A DNA stretch of 64,000 nt from Piper betle. Lineage: Eukaryota > Streptophyta > Magnoliopsida > Piperales > Piperaceae. Where the stretch lies: the NCBI GenBank assembly GCA_033002965.1, contig JAURVB010014921.1, positions 43,809-107,808 on the forward strand, given 5' to 3'. The notes under the pieces are model-generated. The model was not told the DNA's origin, searched no databases, and worked only from the letters and a program-made list of their open reading frames with translations. Made by a program: the position numbers and the translations under genes. Each line of letters begins with the position of its first letter. Positions within the stretch are counted from its first letter, which is position 1. Below, piece by piece: positions 34,769 through 45,573 of the stretch.

Positions 34769-35141
34769 TAACCCAACCAACATCACCCCCCCCCCCTCCC
34801 CTTCCTCTGCTTTCACCTTCCCTTTGGTCCGCCGCGCCCCTCGCCCCGCCCGCCTCGCTCCGCCCCGCGCCTCCCGCCCCTGCCCCCGCGCCCCCGCCCC
34901 GCCCCGCCGCGCCCCCGCCCCCACCACCCCGCCGCCCCTGCTTTCACCCCCAGCCGCGCCCCGCCCGCCCCGCGGCCCTCGCTCCGCCCCGCGCCCCACG
35001 TCCCGTTTCCCTCCCCCTCTCCGCCCGTTTCGCCCCAACCCCACGCCGGCGTCACCAACAGCACTCCGACGGTGGCGCGAAAAAACAGGGGCGGGGGAGG
35101 AGGGCGGGTGGAAGGGGCGATGGCATTTTCGTAATAAACAT

Positions 35142-35730
35142 TTGACTCGCTCCCGAGTCAATATTACGAAATAAATATTAAAAATAATTTTAAAAAATAA
35201 AATACTATAAAATAAAAACTTGACTCACTCTGGCTCGAGTCAATACTACAAAATTGATTTTTAAATTTTTTTTAAAAATACAATACCATAAAATAAAAAC
35301 TTGACTCGGACCCGCGCGGGATCGAGTCAAGTTTTAATTACAAAATAAATTTTTTTAAAAATAAAATAATTCGGTAATAAAAACTTAGACTCGCTCATTT
35401 CTTGAGTCAAGTTTTTAATACTATAAAAAATTTTTAAAAAATATAAGATAATTTTGTAATAAAAAGTTGACTCGATCCCGTGCAGGATCGAGTAAAGTTT
35501 TAATTACAAAATAAATTTAAAAAAATAATAATAATTCCTTAATAAAAACTTGACTCACTCCCAACAAGAGTCAAGTTTTTATTAAGAAATTATTTTTATA
35601 TTTTTTAAAATTTATTTCGTAATATTAACTCTAGTCGCAAGCAAGTCAATTTTTTATTACGAAATTATTTTATATATTTTTTAAATTTTATTTTATAATA
35701 TTGACTCGAGTCTGGATGAGTCAAGTTTTT
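35142..35730. repeat. Hairpin array, left arm of foldback
   Basis: Eight hairpins of the type TTGACTCG...CGAGTCAA start at about 35142, 35219, 35297, 35378, 35461, 35544, 35625 and 35701, a spacing of 76-83 bp. The separators are AT-rich (AATAAATTTTTAAAAATA-like). The third hairpin has a double stem with an inner CCCGCGCGGG palindrome (35311-35320). Confidence 0.9.
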
Positions 35731-35930
35731 ATTATGAAATAAAATTTTAAAAATAAACTAATTCTGTCAATTTAAAAAATAAATTTATTTCATAATCTTA
35801 AAAAATATATAAAATAATTTCGTAATAAAAAATTGACTCGCTACCGACTCGAGTCAAGATTACGAAATAAATTTATTTTTTTAAATTGACAGAATTAGTT
35901 TATTTTTTAAAATTTTATTTCATAATAAAA

Positions 35931-36515
35931 ACTTGACTCATCTAGACTCGAGTCAATATTATAAAATAAAATTTAAAAAATATATAAAATAATTTCGTAA
36001 TAAAAAATTGACTTGCTTGCGACTAGAGTTAATATTACGAAATAAATTTTAAAAAATATAAAAATAATTTCTTAATAAAAACTTGACTCTTGTTGGGAGT
36101 GGGTCAAGTTTTTATTAAGGAATTATTATTATTTTTTTAAATTTATTTTGTAATTAAAACTTTACTCGATCCTGCACGGGATCGAGTCAACTTTTTATTA
36201 CAAAATTATCTTATATTTTTTTAAAATTTTTTTCATAGTATTAAAAACTTGACTCAAGAAATGAGCGAGTCTAAGTTTTTATTACCGAATTATTTTATTT
36301 TTAAAAAAATTATTTTGTAATTAAAACTTGACTCGATCCCGCGCGGGTCCGAGTCAAGTTTTTATTTTATGGTATTGTATTTTTAAAAAAAATTTAAAAA
36401 TCAATTTTGTAGTATTGACTCGAGCCAGAGTGAGTCAAGTTTTTATTTTATAGTATTTTATTTTTTAAAATTATTTTTAATATTTATTTCGTAATATTGA
36501 CTCGGGAGCGAGTCA
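35931..36515. repeat. Hairpin array, right arm of foldback
   Basis: This is the mirror image of 35142-35730 with eight matching hairpins. A ninth hairpin of the same type fills the centre of the element (about 35832-35857). Confidence 0.9.
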
Positions 36516-36875
36516 AATGTTTATTACGAAAATGCCATCGCCCCTTCCACCCCGCCCTCCTCCCCCGCCCCTGTTTTTTCGCGCCACCGTCGGAGTGCTG
36601 TTGGTGACGCCGGCGTGGGGTTGGGGCGAAATGGGCGGAGAGGGGGAGGGAAACGGGACGTGGGGCGCGGGGCGGAGCGAGGGCCGCGGGGCGGGGCGGG
36701 GCGCGGCTGGGGGGTGAAAGCAGGGGCGGGGGCGGGGCGGGCGGGGCGGGGCGGGGGCGCGGGGGCGTGGCGGGAGGCGCGGGGCGGAGCGAGGCGGGGC
36801 GGGGCGAGGGGCGCGGCGGACCAATATTTGCAGGGGAGGGAGGGAGGGAGGGAGGGGAAGATGATGCTTGGGTGT

Positions 36876-36944
36876 TTTTCAGCCGTTGGATTCAATCCAA
36901 CGGCTGAAAAAAATTGAGCACAGCCAAGATGGCTGTGCTCAATT
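36876..36944. repeat. Paired terminal hairpins, right arm of foldback
   Basis: These mirror 34702-34768. 36876-36910 is the perfect 17-bp CAGCCGTTGGATT-type hairpin. 36912-36944 is a 15-bp AATTGAGCACAGCCA hairpin with a 3-base loop. Confidence 0.95.
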
Positions 36945-37804
36945 ACAGCAATCTCATCCTCATATATATATATACATTATCAATTTTTCAGTGAGCAGAG
37001 AGATAGTGAAATTGACTTTGCGTATAGCATGCGTGGGTGCATACGTAGGTCATAACGGGCTCTAAATTAGAGAGATAGTTATTCCATTTTCGAGAGATCC
37101 CGACAACTCTACGTCTTGAACTTCCTCATACCTAGAGAGACTGGAGTATATGGGTATTGTTTTGAACAGCGTATGTCTTGACGTGTGGTATCAAAAGAGT
37201 GCTGAAGGTGATTGCCTAAGAGTATTCGGTCATTGTACTTTTGGCCAGGTGTTATACAAAGGTATGAAGAGGGCTTAGCATATGTGCTATTTTCAGTGGG
37301 ACCAATTATTGTTGAGAGAGGCATTTGTTGAGAGTAACATAACACCAGTTAAATTCGGGATACTATTGGGTCTGCAGCTTGATGACTCTTTAGTAGTTAC
37401 CCTCAGAGTGTTTAGATGAAGTATATAAATATTTGCTTTACATGAGAGTTAGCTCTCACTTGTTAGTTTGGTATTTAATTATTTTTCAAATCAGTGACAT
37501 CCATTAGTGATGTTTTTCATATTATATATGTAGGTCTTGTGTTTGTAAATCAGCTTTGGTGAAAGGACAGATAAATACTACACACACTTGAACTCAACAC
37601 AATCATTTTCTTTCATACTTTTATCTATATTTAATATATTTTCATGTATATTTAATAATGTCCTCCATTTTCGAAATGTCAAGCAGGTTGTTTATATCTG
37701 TTTTATTAATCGAGTCTTATAGATTAGTAATTTTAGATAAAACTCGACTCGATCATAACATTTTTAATTTAGTTCTCAAGTGAATCAACATCTAAGGTGT
37801 TATA

Positions 37805-39617
37805 TTTGTATTTATTTTGTGTATAAAGTGAGCATGGTTTGTTCCCAGTAGAGATTGCTTATATGTGAACAAAAAATTCCTACTAGTTCTTTATCAAAAC
37901 ACAAGAAAGAACTTGTTTTTTTTTTTTTGCACATACGAGAGAGTAGACGAGATGATGATTTTTAAACAAAAAATACATTAAATTTAAACTATTTTTTAAA
38001 AATAAATTATTTTTAGTAAATTTTATACTTAATAATTTTATGTCACGGAGCCAGGAGAAATGTATGATAAGATCCATGAGATGGCCTCGTGATGAGGCCT
38101 CATCAAATGATCCATGTGTGTGTTGGGGTTCCTTCCCCACGGGATGCATATCTAAAATTAGGAAGGACGCAACCGCGTTAGTGGTCCCACAATATCCAAA
38201 GAAGAGCCGACGGGAATGGCTGGACTGGACGGGATCCAAGTGCCTCAGCGCATGTTGACGAGTGCAAGTCAAATAGAAGATTAGGATACATGCATAGTCA
38301 TTAGTCACCAATAAATACTTGATTCGGCATGCCCCTCTCTAGTTTTTCTTATCCTTTGTTGTGCCATCGTTTTTGTTGATGGAGTAGAGTGTTGTTCCTA
38401 ATGGCTGTTCCACCATTGGGTATTTTATCATGCAATTAAATTGGTGACGGTTTAATTCATGCTGAGATTTTTTTTCTAATGTATAAATCCTTTATTGGTT
38501 TATGTTAATGACAAGATAAAAGCAAACAATAATCTATCGCCAAATCACAAGAATGAAATATTAACGTGGTAAATCATTATGAAAACAATCGCTTTCCAAC
38601 TTTATTCGCTACAATAAATCCGATCATAAAGAACATTCCTTGAGAAAATCTCCTAAATAACAACTTTGAATAAATCTACTCCTCAACAATCAATCTGAGT
38701 GAATCCACTCCTACATAGATCAATTCTACAATTGACAACCACAATTGAATCTATAAGAAAGAAAGAAAGCCTGGAACAAATCCACCGATGTTGATCTTTG
38801 ATGAAGAACATACTGCGATTGATGATACAACGACAAAGAACTCGGCCCAATCAATCCCAATTCAAATGCAAGTCTTCTCTTACAACAAAAAAAGGTTCCT
38901 TTCTCTTCTATCATGCTCCAGAACACTAGACAATGCTTTTCAATGGATCCTTCTTCAAAATAAATCGCCTCTTAAAAAACCCCTCAAACTTTAGCTTAAA
39001 TAGTCCAAAAATCGGGTCCAAAACACGTCCAAAGTCCAAATCTAGGTTGGATCCGAACCGCTAGCACCTGGGTACTAGACCAGGGACTACGCACTATAAG
39101 GGATTAATTTCCCATATGCTGGCACCTGAGCTGGTATTTCCTGGCATCCAGGCGCTATAAGGATTTTCTGATTCCAAGAGTTGGCACTCGGGCTAGTATT
39201 TCCTGTCGCCCAAGTACTATTGTCTACACCACACCTTCTTTGTGCCACCGGCCACCTGTGTTGTTTTCGCCTCTACCACTCTTTCATATGAGGGGAAAAA
39301 GCCAGCAATTCATGTATACTCAATGTGTGTAGATGGACGATGAAGCATTTGATGTACCCATTATTTGAGGTAACGGATGATTGGCTATTAGGTGGTTAGC
39401 CTTGTAGTTTTTCATCCTCATTTGGGAAGGTTTTCAGCTACATTAAATTGGTTTGCCTTTATTTTTTTATTTGTTGTATTTTGATTTGTGATTATTGGTA
39501 CTGGTTATTTTGTTGCATTTTAATTTATTGTTGAGAATACAAAGGTGGACGCTAAGGATTTGGCTTAAAATCCCAACACTATGATACTTTTTTTAGAGCA
39601 AGTCACATTGATATTAA
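37805..39617. other. No gene seen; includes LTR-like sequence next to copia 2
   Basis: The stretch 38480-39578 resembles a plant LTR in texture (AACGTGGTAAATCAT near 38563-38577; ending AAAATCCCAACA at 39578), but neither a start nor a target duplication could be fixed. No coding domain was recognised. Confidence 0.35.
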
Positions 39618-40069
39618 TGTTGGATTTTGAATATAAATATATACATGCATATACTGTTCTTTAAGGTTTGACCTAAATTTCAATTAATCTATTAAGTTAA
39701 GTTTAATGGGTCATTAATATAAATACGGATTCATATGTGTATATACTATTTTTGTAATTTCTTTTTATGATGGGTTAAATTAAAATTATAAAAAATAAGG
39801 ATAAATAGGGGTTATGGTCCCCAAATTCGCAAGTAGTTTTTCATTCTAGTATTCCATTGTTTAGAATCTTTGCTCTTGAAGAGCTGATACTGAATTTGAA
39901 AGATCAAAACCTAAAGAAGTAAAAATTTATTTTACTTTTATGGATTCAGGTACGCTTCTGCCATCAAATTTTATTTTTTGATGATTTAATCTTAAAAAGA
40001 TTAAGGTTTTATAATGATGGTTTTATCATCTCTATAATTTGGTTAAAGTTAAAGTTTTTATTTTTAACA
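39618..40069 (+). repeat. 5' LTR of copia 2
   Basis: TG...CA ends; it aligns throughout with 45111-45573. Confidence 0.93.
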
Positions 40070-40071
40070 AG

Positions 40072-40084
40072 TGGTATCCAAGCA
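40072..40084 (+). other. Primer-binding site of copia 2 (mutated)
   Basis: TGGTATCCAAGCA two bases after the 5' LTR. The intact site would be TGGTATCAGAGCA. Confidence 0.8.
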
Positions 40085-40581
40085 ACTTCATATTAGATCA
40101 TTGAAGATTAATTTGATTTGTGTTTAATTTTTTTGACCAAGATTTAGAAAAAAATAGATCCCGAAAATAAAATCTTATTGGAATTGTCTAGTTCTATATT
40201 ACATTCATATATAATAATTCAAGATCCCAAAATAATACTAGTTTATAAGAGAGAATAAATTGATATAGTCTTCAACCAATTGGGAGTTTCCCAAAATTTA
40301 GTACTAGTTATATTTCATTTGTAGTAATAAATATGAGATAATTATCAAGATTTCATATGAATACTAAATTAGCCCAAAGGAAAGTTTATTATTTGACATG
40401 ATTTATTGTCCATATTAAATTACTGCACTAAGAGTATCACTTATAAATTAATATTTATGTCCAAAAATTAAATATTAATGTTATGCTAGGTATCTGTTAA
40501 TGCGATTAACCATTGTTTGAATTATTAATCTTATTATGTGCATGTTATTTTGTTCTATTTTCAGTTAATCAATTTGCTTTT

Positions 40582-41330
40582 ATGACTTCTGCCAATATTA
40601 ATTCAGTTCTAATGCTTAAAGATAATATTAAGGATTGGAAAGAGAGCATGATGATTGTTCTCGGCGGATCTTGACCTTATGTTAAGGACTAAATAACCTC
40701 CTTCTTTTACAGATAAAAGATCTATTGAGGAAAAACGGAACATTGAGAAATGAGAATATTCAAATTGCATGAGCTTTATGATCATGAAGAGTGAAATTCT
40801 AGAGACCTTTAGAGGTGATGTATCTGAAAAGGTTACTATAGCCATTGAGTTTCTTAAAGAAATTGAAAATGATAAGGCAAGTACATTTTTGTCGAACTTG
40901 ATTTTAATGAAGTTTAAAGGCAAAACAAGTATAAGAGAGTACATTTTAGATATGTCAAATATTGTTTCAAAATTAAAAGCACTAAACTTAGAGCTATCTT
41001 AGGATTTGCTCATGTATTTAGTTTTAATTTATTTTTCGGCGTAATTTAGTCAATTCAGGGGACAGTTACAATTGCCAAAGGGACAAATAGACTTTTAATG
41101 AGCTCATTTCTTATTATGTTCAAGAAGAAAAATGTTGAAGTAAGAACAAGTTGAAAGTACTCACTTGGCTAGTACCTATCAAAACAAAAATAAGAAAAGA
41201 AAGAGGGCTAAGGAAGCTAATAATAGTTCTCTCAAGCAACAATAAAAAAAGAAAATCAAGCATCTTGCTGTTCCTTTTGTGGTAAACCTGGACATATGAA
41301 AAAAGAATGCACTAAGTATCATGCTTGACG
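40582..41330 (+). pseudogene. copia 2 gag remnant
   Basis: MTSANINSVLMLKDNIKDWK (from 40582) is the conserved copia gag start. Stops appear within 100 bases, and the capsid continues in another frame from about 40770 (EILETFRGDVSEK, VTIAIEFLKEIENDKAS). The zinc knuckle CSFCGKPGHMKKECTKYHA is readable at about 41274-41330, with all four metal ligands (CX2CX4HX4C) kept. Confidence 0.82.
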
Positions 41331-41863
41331 TGTAAAGAAAAGTCCATTTCTTAATTTTGTTTGTTCTAAGGTTAATTTAGCTTCAGTGCCAATACACATT
41401 TGGTGGCTAGATTTAGGTGCTACTATTCATATAAGTGTTGCCTGAGTTGCTGAAAGCCAAATAATGCTGAAAGATCCATCTATGTAGGTGATGACAAACT
41501 TTTAGATTGTTATTAAAGACATGATATTATTTAGATTTGAAAAAGACATATGTAGTACCATCTTTTAGAAGAAATTTAGTTTCTATTTCTATGTTGGAAA
41601 AATTTGGTTACTTTTGTTCATTTAAAAATAATAAGTTTAGTTTTTTTCTAAATTCAAATATTGTGGGTACATGTTCTTCGTCTTTTTATGATAATCTATA
41701 TTTACTTTATACTATTGCATCTTTTAATGAAATTTTGCATGTGGGTTTATGTGGTACGAAAAGAAAATTAACTAATAAGTATTTTGCTTTACTCTGGCAC
41801 AAGCGTTTAGGACACATTTTTAAACAAAAAATTGAACGACTTATATCAGATGAAAATTCTTGA
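41331..41863 (+). pseudogene. copia 2 protease and GAG-pre-integrase remnant
   Basis: IWWLDLGATIHIS (about 41398-41436) is the protease active-site region, in which the family's D-S-G-A reads D-L-G-A. Downstream, VPSFRRNLVSISMLEKFGY and LLWHKRLGHIFKQKIERL (to 41863) are the usual protease-to-GAG-pre-integrase segment. Several stops intervene. Confidence 0.8.
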
Positions 41864-42700
41864 TTCTCTTGAATTATAAAATTTTCAAGTCTGTGCTGAG
41901 TATATTAAGGGAAAACAAATAAATATAAGGAAACTAGGTGCCAATAGATCTTCAAGCGTTTTGGAACTAATATATACAGACATTTATAGCCCATTTCCTT
42001 TGACATCTTGGAATGGTCAACAATATTTTATTATGTTCATAGATGATTACTTTTGTTATGGTTACCTTTATCTTATTCATGAGAAATCTCAAGCAATAGA
42101 CATGTTTAAGGTATATAAGGCTGAAGTTGAGAACCAACTTGATAAAACTATTAAGGCTATTAGATCTGACCGTGGCGGTGAATACTATGGTAGATATAAT
42201 TGATCAGGTATACAACATCCAAGACCATTTGCTAAATTACTAAAAGAGTGCAGAATCATCCTACAATACACAATGTCAGATACTTATAGCATGAATGGTG
42301 TTATTGAGAGAAGAAACCAAACATTAAAAGATATAGTGAAAAGTATGATTGCTCATATTACTTTACCTGATCCACTCTGGGGTGAGGTGCTAAAGACAAT
42401 AGCATATCTTCTTAATAGAGTACCAATAAAGGCAACAATTAAGACCCCTTATGAATTATGGACTGGAAAAGGCCAGTATTAAGCATTTATGCATTTAGGG
42501 TTGTCCAATTGAGGCAAGGCCTTATAAGCCAAATGAAAGGAAACGAGACTTAAGAATAGTTAGTAGCTATTTTGTTGGGTACTCTGAACACTTTAGAGGG
42601 TATAAGTTTTATGATCCCCCAATAAGGGCATTCTTTAAGATGGAAAATGCCCAATTCTTCGAGGATGTTCAGTTTGGAGGGGGAAATGAAGTTATAGAAT
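41864..42700 (+). pseudogene. copia 2 integrase remnant
   Basis: The catalytic core lies in two broken frames. The first (41961-42203) holds LELIYTDIYSPF with the first acid and IRSDRGGEYYG with the second. The next (42273-42482) holds MNGVIERRNQTLKDIVKSM with the third, then LWGEVLKTIAYLLNRVP. All three acids can be read, unlike copia 1, but no continuous frame joins them. Confidence 0.85.
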
Positions 42701-43004
42701 GTCTTTGAAGAAGAATTTGTTTCTCTTTCCATGATTGTTCTTGACAATAATTAGGATTATATTCCTGATGTTTTCAAGAAATAATACAAGAATTACAAGA
42801 CAATGTCGAGAATCTCCCTTATCACAATCATCATGTTATACCTAAAGAGGAAACTCAACAGCCTTAAGAGCAAATGTTATTGAGGAGATCCACAAGAGAA
42901 ACGAGAAATGCAATTCCAGATGATTATATCATCTTTCTCTAAGAACAAGAAGATAATATTGGAATGGTGGAAAATGATTCAATCAACTTTCATCAGGTTA
43001 TAAA

Positions 43005-43830
43005 GAGTTCTAATTCTCAAAAGTGGATTGGTGCCATGAATGAAGAAATAAAATCCATAAAAGCTAATAATATTTGGAATCTTATTTCATTGCCTGAAGG
43101 TACAAAACCTATTGGTTGTTAATGGATATTTAAAACTAAGAGGGATTTGAAAGGTGATGTAAAAAGATACTTATCTTTTTGCGAAGGGCTTTACTCAAAA
43201 GAAAGACATCGATTATAATGAGACTTTCTCTCTAGTTTCATCAAACGACTCATTCAAAATAATTATGGCATTAGTGACACATTTTTATCTTGAGTTATAT
43301 CAGATGGATGTAAAGACTACATTTCTAAATGGTGACATTGACGAAATAATTTATATAGTGCAACTAGAAAATTTCGTATCGGGAAATTCAAAGAATATGG
43401 TTTGCAAATTAAAAAATCCATCTATGGACTTAAGCAGGCTTCTCGTCCATGGTATCACAAATTTCATCAAGTTATTCTCTCATTCGGTTTTGAGATGAAT
43501 GTGATTGATAGATTGTATATAACATAAGTTTAGTGGGAGTAAATATATTTTTATGGTTTTATATGTTGATGATATATTGCTTGCCAACAATGATATAAGT
43601 TTCTTACGTGACACCAAGAGATTTTTATTAAAGAAATTTGAAATGAAAGATCTTGGAAATGTGTGTTTTATATTAGGAATTCAAATACATCGGGATAGCT
43701 CTCGATATATACTCAGATTATTACAAAAGACGTATATAGAAAAAGTGCTTAAGAGATTTGACATGCAAGGTTGTAAACTAGGAGATACCCCTATTTCTAA
43801 AAAAGACAAATTCAATCTTAATTAACACCC
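43005..43830 (+). pseudogene. copia 2 reverse transcriptase remnant
   Basis: KWIGAMNEEIKSIKANNIWN and GTKPIGC precede a stop where the family has W. ELYQMDVKTTFLNGDIDEII and VCKLKNPSMDLSR follow, then a frameshift, then the active-site region MVLYVDDILLANNDISFLRD (from 43553) and FEMKDLGNVCFILGIQIHRD to 43825. The YVDD motif is kept, but at least four breaks interrupt the domain. Confidence 0.87.
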
Positions 43831-44262
43831 TAAAAATGACATAGAAGGAAAAGAAATGCAAAAGATTCCCTAGCAGTTTTATATATGCTCAAGTATATAC
43901 GCGTCCAAATATTACGTATATTGTTAGAATGTTGGGCAGATATTTAAGTAATGCGGGATTGGATTATTGGAAAGCAGCCAAAAGAGTCATGAGATATTTT
44001 CAGAGATTACATGCTCAAGTATCTAAAGAAGACAAATTCAGTCTTAATTAATGCCCTAAAAATGACATAGAAGGAAAAGAAATGCAAAAGATTCCCTATG
44101 CTTTAGCAGTGGGAAGTTTTATATATGCTCAAGTATATACGTGTCCAGATATTACATATATTGTTGGAATGTTGGGCAGATATTTAAGTAATGCGGGATT
44201 GGATTATTGGAAAGCAGCCAAAAGAGTCATGAGATATTTTCAGAGATTACATGCTTACATAT
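43805..44262 (+). repeat. 226-bp direct duplication in copia 2
   Basis: Two adjacent copies (about 43805-44030 and 44031-44262) begin GACAAATTCA(A/G)TCTTAATTA and end in CAGAGATTACATGCT. The first copy has lost about 17 bp (the CTTTAGCAGTGGG region). Confidence 0.85.
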
Positions 44263-44690
44263 CGGAAGTCAAATCAACTTGAGATCATTGGGCATTCTAA
44301 TTCTGATTTTACTGGATGTCAAGATAGTCGTCGATCCACTTCTAGCTATGTCTACCTGCTTACTGGAGGAGCTATTTATTGGAAGAGTGCTAAGCAGACA
44401 CTTACAGCTTCTTCCACTATGGCAGCTGAATTTATAGCTTATTATGAGGCATCCAATCATAGAATATGGTTGTGAAATTTTATCACGGGTTGCACATTAT
44501 TGATAATATTGAAAAACTATTTAAGTTATTTTGTGACAATCAGTCCACAATATTATATTCAAATAATAACATGAGCTTATCTAAATCAAAACATATAGAG
44601 ATCAAGTTCTTTGTTGTGAAAGAGAGAGTTTAGAGTGATAAAGTTGCTATAGAAAATATTGGTACAAACTCCATGGTTGTGGATCCGCTT
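44082..44690 (+). pseudogene. copia 2 RNase H remnant
   Basis: KIPYALAVGSFIYAQVYTCP, ITYIVGMLGRYLSNAGLDYW, GHSNSDFTGCQDSRRSTSSY and AIYWKSAKQTLTASSTMAAE are the ordered RNase H motifs of copia elements. A frameshift near 44255 separates the halves, and stops follow after 44475. Confidence 0.87.
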
Positions 44691-45098
44691 ATTAAAAGTT
44701 AACCGCCCAAGGTCTTTCATGAACCTATTGCTCATCTAAGTATTGTATCATTTGATGATATGCTACTTTAGTAGGAGTTTGTTTTGTTTGTGAATTGTAA
44801 TATTTGGTTTATGTTTCACTTTATTTTAGTGATCTCATAAAGTTGGACCAATTAAAAATAGGCATGTTTAGATCAAATTACATGCAATTTTTATGCTACA
44901 TATCCATACTTGATCTATGTCATTTAATTATATTAATGTATGTGATCATGGATAAGTTTAATTACGATAAATGTGACAAAAATAACCTTGATCCTATATT
45001 AACATTAATTAATAGATGAGATTGTTATTTTTAATATAATAGTATATGTTATTTTGGAGCTCATAAGGTTATATATAATTATCTATTTATATATAGTC

Positions 45099-45110
45099 CG
45101 AGTGGGAGAT
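45099..45110 (+). other. Polypurine tract of copia 2
   Basis: CGAGTGGGAGAT immediately precedes the 3' LTR. Confidence 0.75.
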
Positions 45111-45573
45111 TGTTGGATTTTGGACATAATATATACATGCTTTTATAATTATAACATATGCTATTATTTAAGGTTTGACATAAATTTAATTAATATATTA
45201 AAGTTAAGTTTAATAGGCTATTAATATAAGTATGGATTCATATATGTAGATGTCATTTTTGTAATTTCTCTTTTATGATGCGTTAAATTAAAACTATGGA
45301 AAATAAGGATAAATAGGGTATTATGGTCCCCAAAATTCAAAAGTAGTTTTTGTTTTGGTATCTCATCGTCCAGAAACTTTGGTCTTGAAGAACTGATACT
45401 GAATTTAGAAGATCAAAACCTAAAGAAGTAAAGATTCATTTTGCTTTTATGGATTCAGGTATGCTTTCATTATTAAATTTTAGAATTTAGAAGATCAAAA
45501 CCTAAAGAAGTAAAAATTCATTTTGCTCATATAGATTCAGGTACGCTTCCGGTATCAAATTTTATTTTTAACA
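45111..45573 (+). repeat. 3' LTR of copia 2
   Basis: Pairs with 39618-40069 and is followed by the ATTAA duplication. Confidence 0.93.

Larger units (their letters stand above)
34683..36961. mobile_element. Foldback DNA element, 2.3 kb, two ~1.1-kb inverted arms
   Basis: The left arm (34683-35799) and right arm (35856-36961) are inverted copies of each other around a 56-bp centre (35800-35855). Each arm has, from outside in: an end like GGA(G/T)GA, two hairpins, a pyrimidine-strand GC-rich block of about 340 bp, and eight GACTC-type hairpins at about 80-bp intervals in AT-rich DNA. The arms are nearly identical, so the element or its last conversion is recent. It lies in the TATATATA stretch of LTR copy A4, with TA repeats on both sides (34674-34681 and 36962-36974), so the target duplication cannot be sized. 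Long-inverted-repeat, transposase-free foldback elements of this kind are often linked to Mutator-like transposases; that link is inference here. Long open frames in the GC-rich blocks exist on several frames and are not genes. Confidence 0.85.
33420..37804 (-). mobile_element. LTR family A, copy A4 (minus), split by a foldback element
   Basis: Read on the minus strand, the order matches A3: a degenerate start ending in GTGTTATA on the plus strand (37797-37804), the GGCCA and CACTTTTGATACC-like blocks (37180-37250), the TCTCGAAAATGGAAT block (37084-37100), the TCACTGAAAAATTG block before a TATA stretch (36965-36995), then after the foldback GGCCAGGAAGG (34660-34671), the CTCGATAGATCTTATCC block, an AT-rich stretch (34020-34570), the AACGCATCCTAATGCATT block (33677-33694), and a degenerate end TGGGTTTTATA at about 33420. 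Flanking 5-mers do not match. Both ends look like TG-to-TA or CA-to-TA changes. Without the foldback it is about 2.1 kb, clearly older than A3. Confidence 0.7.
39618..45573 (+). mobile_element. Ty1/copia retrotransposon (copia 2), full length, heavily degenerate
   Basis: The LTRs at 39618-40069 (452 bp) and 45111-45573 (463 bp) start TGTTGGATTTTG and end TTTTTAACA. The perfect duplication ATTAA flanks the element (39613-39617 and 45574-45578). A mutated tRNA-Met primer site and a purine tract sit in the expected places. Domains follow copia order: gag, zinc knuckle, protease, GAG-pre-integrase, integrase, reverse transcriptase, RNase H. Frames are broken by many stops and indels, and the interior has a 226-bp direct duplication. 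The 3' LTR also contains an internal duplication of the AGAAGATCAAAACCTAAAG segment (about 45401-45424 and 45490-45513). It is older or faster-decaying than copia 1. Confidence 0.93.

Noticed and set aside
35142..36515. CRISPR-like look of evenly spaced palindromic repeats
   Set aside because: This is plant nuclear DNA. The repeats vary in sequence, the separators are similar AT-rich repeats rather than unique spacers, and the whole array is mirrored in an inverted copy.
34658..36917. Pro/Arg/Gly-rich open frames of up to 167 residues in the foldback arms
   Set aside because: They mirror each other between arms, occupy several frames and arise from the GC-rich repeat. No transposase motif is present.
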